From the NCBI GenBank assembly GCA_031261005.1, contig JAISKF010000023.1:1-64000 (forward strand): a stretch of DNA of 64,000 nt. Direction: 5' to 3'. Positions within the stretch are counted from its first letter, which is position 1. Every line of letters starts with the position of its first letter. Below, one piece after another: positions 58,180-64,000 of this stretch. Position numbers and translations under genes: made by a program. Origin of the DNA: Enterobacteriaceae bacterium. GTDB taxonomy: Bacteria > Pseudomonadota > Gammaproteobacteria > Enterobacterales > Enterobacteriaceae. The notes under the pieces are model-generated. The model was not told where the DNA came from, searched no databases, and saw nothing but the letters and a program-made list of their open reading frames with translations.

Positions 58180-58438
58180 TTTCTTGTCCTATCCTACTGT
58201 TATCAAATGCCCTGATATCTGTCTTATCTCTGTTGCACTGAGCCAATGCTGACAGCAACGAGACGTTCAGATTAAGGCTTGCTCCCCACGTAAGCGGCTC
58301 TGGGAAATCCGGCTGAGGTGTTTCAGCGGTCAGGCTGGCCGCTAGTGGAACCGCCGGAACCTGCACGTAAACCGTTCGCGTATTCGTACAGCCGCTTAGC
58401 TGCGCCAGCAGGCACAACACGAAGAGCGCAATCATCAT
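58160..58438 (-). CDS. Rz1-like outer-membrane spanin lipoprotein
   Basis: The 92-residue product starts at MMIALFVLCLLAQLSGC, with the lipobox Leu-Ser-Gly-Cys at residues 14-17, then a Pro-rich stretch 'VPAVPLAASLTAETPQPDFPEPL'. It begins inside the Rz gene in another frame and ends beyond it, the usual Rz/Rz1 nesting. The C-terminal 'ALAQCNRDKTDIRAFD' resembles P2 LysC. It links to Rz to fuse the two membranes at lysis. Confidence 0.88.
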   Translation of the reverse strand: MMIALFVLCLLAQLSGCTNTRTVYVQVPAVPLAASLTAETPQPDFPEPLTWGASLNLNVSLLSALAQCNRDKTDIRAFDNSRIGQENGPLKY

Positions 58439-58715
58439 CCGCAACAGCAACTTTGATATCGTTCGCGGCTCTCTGTGACTCCAGTGCGATCTGCTGCTTA
58501 GCATGTTGATTCGTCTCCAGAACGATGTTCGTTATTGCTACGGTGCGCAGTACATTCGCGGTGACTGCTTCAGAAGAATCAGCGCGCTGGTTGGCATCGT
58601 CAGCACGTTTCTTTTCTTCCAGAAACTTTCCATGGTAATGATCAGCTGACCAGACAAGCCCACCGGCAACAGAAACAATGAACGCCGCGATAAGCACCCA
58701 GTAACTTATTTTCAT
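58323..58715 (-). CDS. Rz-like inner-membrane spanin
   Basis: The 130 residues have one N-terminal membrane segment (about 5-23, ending VWSADHYHG) and a long periplasmic coiled coil rich in Ala, Lys and Glu. Its start overlaps the endolysin stop (ATGA-type). It pairs with Rz1. Confidence 0.88.
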   Translation of the reverse strand: MKISYWVLIAAFIVSVAGGLVWSADHYHGKFLEEKKRADDANQRADSSEAVTANVLRTVAITNIVLETNQHAKQQIALESQRAANDIKVAVADDDCALRVVPAGAAKRLYEYANGLRAGSGGSTSGQPDR

Positions 58716-59326
58716 ACCAGCAGCGCCGCCCGAGCCTTGTTGTAGCGGGCCTTACGATCATCGAGACCATTCAGGCCGCCGTTGATGATGCGTGTTACGC
58801 GATTAATATCGGCACCGTAGGCCATACAACCCCTGGAGGTGTAGAACCAAGCGGCAGAACGGGCAGTCTGTAGTTCCTGTTCGAGCTGTTCAGGTGAAGT
58901 AACGAGGTCTAACTTCAGCGCCGCCCCGCAGGTGCGATAATTATCGAGGCCGGTGATTTGAATTAACCCTCTGCCGCGATACTTCCAGCCGTCACCTGCC
59001 GCTTTGTTGCCCAGGCGGTTGCTATATACCAGATTGGCGATAGCATCCTGCCTGGCGGGGTGATCAGTCGTTCTTCCCAGCGCATCAGCCTGCTGTTGCG
59101 TGATGCGCTTGCCGAACGTTGCGACCAGCGCAGACGGCGTGTAATTCAGGTTCTCAACCACGGCGGTAAAACCACCTGATTCATGGCCGACCTGAGCAAT
59201 GAACATTGCCTGATCTGCTGGCGCGGTGATGCCGAATTCATTCATTGCAGCATCAACTGGCTGAAACCAGCGTGAAGCTAATTCGGCACTGATACCAGCT
59301 GCCGTCTGAAATTGAGATTGGTTCAT
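58712..59326 (-). CDS. Endolysin, glycoside hydrolase family 19
   Basis: The 204 residues form a chitinase-like endolysin: 'FIAQVGHESGGFTAVVENLNY' with the catalytic Glu (about residue 51), 'DGWKYRGRGLIQITGLDNYR', and 'INGGLNGLDDRKARYNKA'. It degrades murein. There is no signal peptide, so it depends on the upstream holin. Confidence 0.93.
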   Translation of the reverse strand: MNQSQFQTAAGISAELASRWFQPVDAAMNEFGITAPADQAMFIAQVGHESGGFTAVVENLNYTPSALVATFGKRITQQQADALGRTTDHPARQDAIANLVYSNRLGNKAAGDGWKYRGRGLIQITGLDNYRTCGAALKLDLVTSPEQLEQELQTARSAAWFYTSRGCMAYGADINRVTRIINGGLNGLDDRKARYNKARAALLV

Positions 59327-59655
59327 TGTTTTTCCTCAGTGCTGCTTACTCCGGCGCGTCTCGCAACGATGGCGAGAGCCATGTCGCGCAGTCTGTCCGC
59401 TCCAACAAACCCCACCAGCGCACCAACGAACGCACCCGAGTTCGCAGGCAGCCCCAGGTATTCAAGCAGCGCAGAAACGGCAAGGGCAAAAATCCCGCAA
59501 ATCAGCGCGCCAGTGGCGGTGTAAAGTTTTGGCTTCCCGGCGCGAATATCGATGAGTGCAGAGATGCCCAGAGCGCATAACCCGGCGTAAACTGACGGCA
59601 GATATAGCGCGATCCATTTCATTGTCTGTTCAAAAATCCCGTGAGAGTCATTCAT
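59323..59655 (-). CDS. Holin
   Basis: The 110 residues have three hydrophobic segments (about 14-34, 43-62 and 70-88) and a charged C-terminus. Order and size fit a class I phage holin of the lambda/HP1-like type. It overlaps the endolysin start by 4 bases. Confidence 0.85.
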   Translation of the reverse strand: MNDSHGIFEQTMKWIALYLPSVYAGLCALGISALIDIRAGKPKLYTATGALICGIFALAVSALLEYLGLPANSGAFVGALVGFVGADRLRDMALAIVARRAGVSSTEEKQ

Positions 59656-59723
59656 AGGTCCACCTCGCCTGTTTGCGGGTGCTGTGTGTGAAACTGGAGT
59701 TGCCCAAGTGGGGAATGGAAAAA

Positions 59724-60338
59724 TTAAAATCGGCGGAAAGCGTACGAAGCGACGCCTTTACGCCCTAACTGGCACTCGATGGTGTTCTGTTCGACGCACT
59801 CAAATCCCTGATCAGCAAACCAGCGCCTGATACCGTCGTCAGTGAAATACCAGATGTGTTCGTTTTTTCTGAAGTGATGCGAGCGAAGGATGTCACCGGC
59901 ATCAGTAAAAATGGGGATCGATACAAATACGAATTCGCTGGCCTGCCGTACCGCCAGTTCCGGCTTGTCAATGTGTTCCAGTACATCCCACATCGTCAGC
60001 GCGCGCCACTGATTGGCGTAGAGGTCAGCGAATGCGCCCCGCTCGTTCAGCCAGGCAATACCAGCGGGATTAACGTCATACCCAAGCGTTCCCGGTCGGG
60101 TAGAGACGAACTGACCGGCACCGATACCAACATCCAGAACGGGCCCATCAAAATGGCGCTCCACCAGCTCAATACGGGATTGTGTTAATGCGCGCCCTGT
60201 ATCGGTATCAGCTAGCTGCTGATATTTTTCAAAATACTGCTCGTCATACGGACGTGATTCCGGGACCGGGTAACGCCCGATCCCCAGCTCCGGTAAAAAT
60301 ACCAGCCCGCTTTCCAGTTCCTGATAAAACGACTTCAT
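59724..60338 (-). CDS. SAM-dependent methyltransferase (late-operon cargo)
   Basis: The 204-residue product is read from ATG 60338 (MKSFYQELESGLVFLPELG). It is a class I methyltransferase: the SAM motif 'GPVLDVGIGAGQFVSTRPGTLGYDVNP' (about residues 68-95), 'LTMWDVLEHIDKPELAVRQ' for motif II/III, and a C-terminal 'WYFTDDGIRRWFADQGFECVE'. The Asp-Val-Leu-Glu-His motif is usual in small-molecule or glycan methyltransferases. It overlaps the previous gene by 95 bases and has a weak ribosome-binding site, so it may depend on translational coupling. Confidence 0.75.
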   Translation of the reverse strand: MKSFYQELESGLVFLPELGIGRYPVPESRPYDEQYFEKYQQLADTDTGRALTQSRIELVERHFDGPVLDVGIGAGQFVSTRPGTLGYDVNPAGIAWLNERGAFADLYANQWRALTMWDVLEHIDKPELAVRQASEFVFVSIPIFTDAGDILRSHHFRKNEHIWYFTDDGIRRWFADQGFECVEQNTIECQLGRKGVASYAFRRF

Positions 60339-61185
60339 GGAGCCAGGCCTCGAATTTATCGGTGAAATTTGAAATCCGCTTGTCGCAGTGGTGATCCCAC
60401 GTTTCACAGCGGCAGTAATTGTCAGGGATAGCCCAGCCAACACGAGAGAGGTCCATCGCCGGGTCGGTGACGATTTCCGGTGCGTTGTGGCCGCCCCGCC
60501 CACCAGCAACGACATAAACAGGCGTTTTATAGGCAATGGCAGCCGGGAGCGCCCAGCCCACTGGCGTAACCACCACGGCTGCATGCTCAATCAGGCGCAT
60601 CAAAGATTTGAAATTGAGCTGACCGGAGTGCATGCGCAGATCGGCTTCGGGAAGTTCACCGACGGCCCACTCTTCCCCCTCCTGAAGATCAGCCACGCTA
60701 ATCACGCAGAAATGCTTTCTGAGTAATCTGGATGCCTGCAGCAGGTAATCCGGATCGGGGTTGCGGGAATCGCTACGCCATTCACTTCGCACAGTGGCCG
60801 GACGAATTACCGCGATCGGCTTTTCAGACGTAAATTCAGTTGGACCGAAAGAAGGCAAATCGAGCTCTGACGGCTCGGTGCCAAACTGCTGGCGCATCGC
60901 GTCAAAAATAGAACCCCGCCGAAGATGATCCGGCCCGTAGAAGACGCGCTTGGTCTGGCGCATATCTGGGGGCTGGTGGAATGCAGCCTGCGTCCTGTAT
61001 TCGTTTTTTCGCTGCGTGCGTAGCGTCGTAAAGCTGCGAACTGGCAAAACCGGCAAATCCTCGTACAGCTCAGGCCATGCAGTTTTGATGTAACTCCCGG
61101 CAGGCAGCTGCTTAACGAAAGCGCGCTGGTAGATGTTGTCACCCATTCCCAGCATGCCATCAATGAACAGAGGAACGTTTAGCAT
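60244..61185 (-). CDS. Glycosyltransferase family 9-like protein (late-operon cargo)
   Basis: The 313-residue product starts at ATG 61185 (MLNVPLFIDGMLGMGDNIYQRAFVK). The Gly-rich start 'GMLGMGDNIYQ' and the C-terminal 'LMRLIEHAAVVVTPVGWALPAAIAYKTPVYVVAGGRGGHN' are GT-B features of heptosyltransferase-like enzymes (donor-binding Pro-Ala-Gly block). The C-terminus has clustered Cys/His (NYCRCETWDHHCDK). It follows the MptE/DUF115-like gene by overlap. The acceptor is unknown. Confidence 0.7.
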   Translation of the reverse strand: MLNVPLFIDGMLGMGDNIYQRAFVKQLPAGSYIKTAWPELYEDLPVLPVRSFTTLRTQRKNEYRTQAAFHQPPDMRQTKRVFYGPDHLRRGSIFDAMRQQFGTEPSELDLPSFGPTEFTSEKPIAVIRPATVRSEWRSDSRNPDPDYLLQASRLLRKHFCVISVADLQEGEEWAVGELPEADLRMHSGQLNFKSLMRLIEHAAVVVTPVGWALPAAIAYKTPVYVVAGGRGGHNAPEIVTDPAMDLSRVGWAIPDNYCRCETWDHHCDKRISNFTDKFEAWLHEVVLSGTGKRAGIFTGAGDRALPGPGITSV

Positions 61186-61730
61186 GTGACCTCGCGTAGC
61201 GCCTCGTCGAGGCTGAGCCGCCGGAAGCACTTAAGCGCTGTCTGACGGCTGCTGTTAATAATGTTTACCTTTTCGGCTAATACTCTGGCAGTGCTGGCGA
61301 ACTCGCCCCGCCAGCGCGAAGCATTCTCCGCGTTCGGGTTATCGAGTCCGACGTGATCACCATGCCAATGACTGCCATCCGAGACGGAGCAGTCGAAGCC
61401 GAGAAGGATGATATTTTTCGCGCCCAGGCTGGCGGCGAACAGGATAGAGCGCTGGCCCGAGTTAAACGCCCATCGGGTGTCTGTTTCGAAAAGGTGTAAG
61501 CCGTAGCGTGTATGAGCCCTGTAGTTACAGGTCCATAGCTCAGCTGATTCGGGTAGCTCGTTTATGCTGGCATCCCACCAGCGCAGATCGCCCGCGTAAA
61601 TGTGAGAGCATCCCGGCACCGCGCGCCATGACGAATTCACCGCAATAACGGAAAATCCAGCGCCAATGGCTTTCTGGCAGTCGTCGTGGGTGAGGGAGGG
61701 TCCGGAAGCGCAAATGATCGCCGTGTGCAT
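61179..61730 (-). CDS. DUF115/MptE-like fold protein (late-operon cargo)
   Basis: The 183-residue product is read from ATG 61730 (MHTAIICASGPSLTHDDC), with AGGTGA 7 bases ahead. 'AIICASGPSL', 'IAVNSSWRAVPGCSHIYAGDLRWWDA' and 'SILFAASLGAKNIILLGFDCS' fit the Rossmann-like DUF115 family seen in sugar-handling proteins (Maf-like, MptE). It is the first gene after the late terminator and overlaps the next gene by 7 bases. Its role with the glycosyltransferase and methyltransferase is inferred only. Confidence 0.65.
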   Translation of the reverse strand: MHTAIICASGPSLTHDDCQKAIGAGFSVIAVNSSWRAVPGCSHIYAGDLRWWDASINELPESAELWTCNYRAHTRYGLHLFETDTRWAFNSGQRSILFAASLGAKNIILLGFDCSVSDGSHWHGDHVGLDNPNAENASRWRGEFASTARVLAEKVNIINSSRQTALKCFRRLSLDEALREVTC

Positions 61731-61760
61731 ACGGTGTTCACCTGGTGGCATTGAGCCAAT

Positions 61761-61788
61761 AAAAAAGCCCCTGCATTTCTGCAAGGGC
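61761..61788 (-). terminator. Candidate late-leader terminator (tR'-like)
   Basis: On the minus strand GCCCTTGCAG pairs with TGCAGGGGC around AAA, followed by TTTTTT. It lies between the Q-like gene and the first late gene, as the Q-controlled terminator does in lambda. Confidence 0.75.
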
Positions 61789-61871
61789 CTGAATGTGTTT
61801 CCCGCCGCTCCGCACAAGGCATCTTCGCTGGTGGGTAAGCTCTTTCGCCTTTGACGTCCGAGCATATAGGA

Positions 61872-61899
61872 ATTATGCAGTTTCAAAACTCGTTTTCAA
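61872..61899 (-). promoter_or_regulatory. Candidate late promoter (pR'-like)
   Basis: On the minus strand TTGAAA (61899-61894) and CATAAT (61877-61872) are 16 bases apart, at the end of the Q-like gene, about 85 bases before the terminator at 61788. This gives the short leader on which Q proteins act. Confidence 0.45.
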
Positions 61900-62556
61900 G
61901 TCATTTTTGCAAGTTTTTGCATTTTCGAAGCCTAATTCCTCTTTTAACGTGAAGAAGACAGCAGAATTGAACAACTCAATGCACCAGCGCACTCTGTCGA
62001 TACATTGTTTTTCAGTCAGGAATGGGGCGTAGTAATACTGCATCCAGCGCGCCATGTCGTTGATGGTTTTTCGCCAGGTGTAATAGTCCTTCCCTATCTC
62101 ATACACCGGGTTTCCCGGCTCGAATGACTTCAGGATGATAGCCTCCATAAAAGCCGCCTCTTCCTGATCGCCAGCATTGCCGATCAGGTCAGAAAGAGAC
62201 TTCTTGGGCCAGATAATGGCCTTTGCCTGTTCGAGCAGTGCATCGCCGCTATAGCCAATCTTACGGAGACCAGATAGAACGGTTGTGATCCGCTCCTGCT
62301 GTTCGCCAGACCATCCTGTCAGGATCATCGACCACATACCGCCACCACCAGAAAGATGCTCTGTTCCGCTTCCCCCTAGCATGCCTCCCCAATGGTTCAG
62401 CAGCGAACGCACCCAGCGGCTTTGCGATGGTGTCAGGCGGTGGTATTTCCCCAGATAGGATCGGCGTGGAGTGGCAGCCAGTTTCACCCAGGCGTTTTGC
62501 GGCTTGGTGCGCTCAACAGAAGCCTTCTGATAATTGTTAACGTCGTTGCGTGTCAT
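61873..62556 (-). CDS. Q-like late antitermination protein (candidate)
   Basis: The 227-residue product starts at ATG 62556 (MTRNDVNNYQKASVERTKPQN). It has 'LTPSQSRWVRSLLNHWGGMLGG' and 'WSGEQQERITTVLSGLRKIGYSGDALLEQAKAI', a helical region I associate with the DUF1133/Q-type phage family, without certainty. It lies right before a promoter-terminator pair and the late genes, and follows rusA, which is the place of Q in lambdoid phages. A zinc-finger Cys cluster is not seen. The position is stronger evidence than the sequence. Confidence 0.6.
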   Translation of the reverse strand: MTRNDVNNYQKASVERTKPQNAWVKLAATPRRSYLGKYHRLTPSQSRWVRSLLNHWGGMLGGSGTEHLSGGGGMWSMILTGWSGEQQERITTVLSGLRKIGYSGDALLEQAKAIIWPKKSLSDLIGNAGDQEEAAFMEAIILKSFEPGNPVYEIGKDYYTWRKTINDMARWMQYYYAPFLTEKQCIDRVRWCIELFNSAVFFTLKEELGFENAKTCKNDLKTSFETA

Positions 62557-62912
62557 TGTGCGTTCTCCCGGATGATGATCTGGCCTTTCTCGCCCCATAG
62601 CTTCGTGATGCGGCAATCCCAGACGCTGGAATCATCGTCGAATAGCGCATCCATCAGCGCTTTAAGCATGTTGTCGCAATCTGGTTTTGACTGGTGAGGT
62701 TTGCCGTCGAGCTGCTCTCGTTTCTTCTTGCTCCAGCTCGTGGGCATTGGCATAACGAAGGTCACATGCGCGCCGGACTCCGGCAGATGGATTCGACGCA
62801 GGCGAGCTTCGTCGCAAAACGCGCGGTAACGCATGACGGCCGGACGCGTTTTCCATTTGTCTGCGCGGGTCATGCGCGGTTTCCCGAGTGGTGTGATGTC
62901 GTAAATTTTCAT
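62553..62912 (-). CDS. rusA: RusA-family Holliday-junction resolvase
   Basis: The 119 residues start at ATG 62912 (MKIYDITPLGKPRMTRADKW). RusA motifs are 'PLGKPRMTR' and 'KPDCDNMLKALMDALFDDDSSVWD', with the catalytic Asp residues. RusA cuts four-way junctions made during phage recombination or replication. It overlaps the previous gene (ATGA) and the Q-like gene by 4 bases each. Confidence 0.94.
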   Translation of the reverse strand: MKIYDITPLGKPRMTRADKWKTRPAVMRYRAFCDEARLRRIHLPESGAHVTFVMPMPTSWSKKKREQLDGKPHQSKPDCDNMLKALMDALFDDDSSVWDCRITKLWGEKGQIIIRENAQ

Positions 62913-63187
62913 GCTGGCACCACCAGCCCAAGGCGGGCGATCTGGATAACCGTCAGAACGATAGCGCGGTCCATCAGCTGGCGGCGTTCTTCGCGCGATA
63001 GCTTGCTCCCGTTGTCGATGCTGTCGTGGCAGCAAACACAGATCGCCGCCGTTGCGCAATCATCGACTTTCAGGCCCATGCCTTTTCCTTCATTGCGATG
63101 CGCTACCTGCGTACCCCACGAACCGCATAACACGCACCGTTCGATCTGCCCGACAGCGGATAGCCACTTTTTGCTACGGTAGATAGC
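62909..63187 (-). CDS. DUF1364 zinc/HNH-like phage protein
   Basis: The 92 residues start at ATG 63187 (MAIYRSKKWLSAVGQIERCVLCG). Cys pairs in 'CVLCGSWGTQVAHRNEGKGMGLK' and 'CVCCHDSIDNGSKLS' with a His form a zinc knuckle of the HNH type. It is the DUF1364 family found next to rusA and ninG-type genes in lambdoid phages; nuclease activity is possible but unproven. Confidence 0.82.
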   Translation of the reverse strand, partial: AIYRSKKWLSAVGQIERCVLCGSWGTQVAHRNEGKGMGLKVDDCATAAICVCCHDSIDNGSKLSREERRQLMDRAIVLTVIQIARLGLVVPA

Positions 63188-63189
63188 CA

Positions 63190-63981
63190 TTACGCTGCCT
63201 CCCGATACGAGGATGCCCACTGTTCAGGGGTTGGCGGAAGAACTGATTCAATGGTGTTTTTCATGATTGCGCAGCGACCACGCAAGACGAGCGCTTTTAC
63301 TTCTTTTTCACTCAAACCTTTTGAGTAATCCGCCTCCCGGATCGCCCTGGTGAGTTCAGGGTATTTTTTGTCGAACTTGGGAACGTTGCAGGCTAAGTTT
63401 GTGCTATCCGCTGTTGCTAATGGGTAATTTCCAAGCACCCTTCCATCGAGCATACGCAGACCATGAATCAGCGTCTTGAGGTTATGACGGCAATAAATTG
63501 CCTCAAACGCTTCAGTCATACGTGCATGCCACTGACGGGTTCGAATAACTGCGAATTGACCAGAAGAACCAAAACATACTCGCGGCCAGTTACGGCATAA
63601 TTCGACCAGACGATCAATGCTCTCATGCAAGTGCCATACAGGAACGGCTTTATCTTTGAACATCGAAGGAACCTGTTTTATAAGCGCATCGTTATCTTCC
63701 TCGCCGCCTTCCACAACGTCTGGAATAACGAAAAATTTAACCTTAGGGTGGTGATACCAGTTGATCAGCCATTGATAAAATTGGCCCCAATCAATAACGA
63801 GACCACGCTTCCAAGCCGAGAAAGCGCCATTATCAATCCCAACCTCTACCGCATGCTTAATTGAAGCGGCTAACTGATCTGGTCGGGCGTATGAGACAAA
63901 CGCACCAGCTCCGGCTACTGCTATGCGGTGGACAGAGCCAGAGTCACCCCAAATAGGGGTTCCGTGGAAGTGAGTAATCAT
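63190..63981 (-). CDS. DpdA-like tRNA-guanine-transglycosylase-fold protein (putative DNA 7-deazaguanine modification)
   Basis: The 263 residues start 'MITHFHGTPIWGDSGSVHRIAVAGAGAFVSYARPDQ'. The ordered motifs are those of a TGT-like barrel: 'VGIDNGAFSAW', 'FFVIPDVVEGGEEDNDALI', 'VPVWHLHESIDRLVELC', 'RVCFGSSGQFAV', 'IHGLRML' and 'PLATADSTNLACN'. DpdA enzymes swap guanine in DNA for a 7-deazaguanine such as preQ0, which protects phage DNA from restriction. The family call is from memory of motifs. No other modification gene is near; preQ0 could come from the host queuosine pathway. It overlaps nothing and is 2 bases from DUF1364. Confidence 0.6.
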   Translation of the reverse strand: MITHFHGTPIWGDSGSVHRIAVAGAGAFVSYARPDQLAASIKHAVEVGIDNGAFSAWKRGLVIDWGQFYQWLINWYHHPKVKFFVIPDVVEGGEEDNDALIKQVPSMFKDKAVPVWHLHESIDRLVELCRNWPRVCFGSSGQFAVIRTRQWHARMTEAFEAIYCRHNLKTLIHGLRMLDGRVLGNYPLATADSTNLACNVPKFDKKYPELTRAIREADYSKGLSEKEVKALVLRGRCAIMKNTIESVLPPTPEQWASSYREAA

Positions 63982-64000
63982 TTGTTACCCCAACGCTTTG

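Larger units (their letters stand above)
35882..64000. mobile_element. Temperate myovirus prophage in thrW (right end outside window)
   Basis: From the att scar to the window edge all genes are phage genes on the minus strand, in the order recombination/late control, lysis, packaging, head, contractile tail and fibre. The base composition is more G+C-rich than the chromosome to the left. Integrase, immunity and replication genes are expected beyond 64000. The structural families (DUF2280, DUF1073, DUF2213, DUF2184, DUF4054, DUF3383, DUF3277, DUF2612) are those of Aaphi23/BcepB1A-like myoviruses. All genes from terminase to fibre look intact, so it may be inducible. The stretch 35928-36065 between att and the fibre-assembly gene holds nothing I recognise. 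Confidence 0.93.

Overview
The left 35.9 kb looks like the chromosome of a gammaproteobacterium of the order Enterobacterales. It carries a complete hisLGDCBHAFI operon with a polyhistidine leader and attenuator, yeeZ beside it, an artPIQM operon, ychF, yajD, yccJ, tyrB and yqhD. The intergenic DNA is AT-rich. I cannot name the genus from sequence alone; a lower-GC family such as Budviciaceae or Morganellaceae is a guess.

Layout of the chromosomal part: an AIDA/Ag43-like autotransporter that runs off the left edge (1-1931); a 1.26 kb AT-rich stretch with a short inverted-repeat element and an orphan terminator; a family 90 glycosyltransferase, a SurE-like phosphatase, ychF, a RpiB-like isomerase, a small membrane protein and yajD; a PuuP-like permease followed by a YtcJ-like amidohydrolase; tyrB; a quorum-sensing island made of luxI, an RsaM/DUF4902-like gene and luxR, with a lux box in front of luxI; yccJ, yqhD and nikR; a PAP2 phosphatase; artPIQM; yeeZ and the his operon; a tandem duplication of a WG-repeat lipoprotein plus NADAR N-glycosidase unit, with one NADAR copy reduced to a remnant; a ketopantoate-reductase-like gene; a DUF2135/TPR exported protein; and a DUF3861 gene.

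From 35882 to the right edge (at least 28 kb, visibly richer in G+C) lies a prophage. Its left boundary is a 46-bp copy of the 3' half of tRNA-Thr(CGU) (thrW), which is the displaced attachment site. All phage genes are on the minus strand. In transcription order (right to left) they are: a DpdA-like TGT-fold protein, a DUF1364 zinc/HNH-like protein, RusA, a Q-like late antiterminator, a late promoter and terminator, a three-gene glycan/methyltransferase cassette, the lysis genes (holin, GH19 endolysin, Rz, Rz1), a small gene, twin 20-bp palindromes, a metallopeptidase, terminase, portal, head morphogenesis, protease/scaffold, cement, major capsid, head completion and neck, then a contractile tail (sheath, tube, chaperone with a -1 frameshift, tape measure, baseplate) and finally tail fibre and fibre-assembly genes at the att site. 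Integrase, repressor and replication genes must lie beyond 64000. The gene set is that of a temperate myovirus with lambda-like late control.

The most notable items are the DpdA-like DNA-modification candidate, the sugar/methyl cassette directly behind the late terminator, the luxI-rsaM-luxR island, the NADAR duplication, and the programmed frameshift in the tail chaperone.
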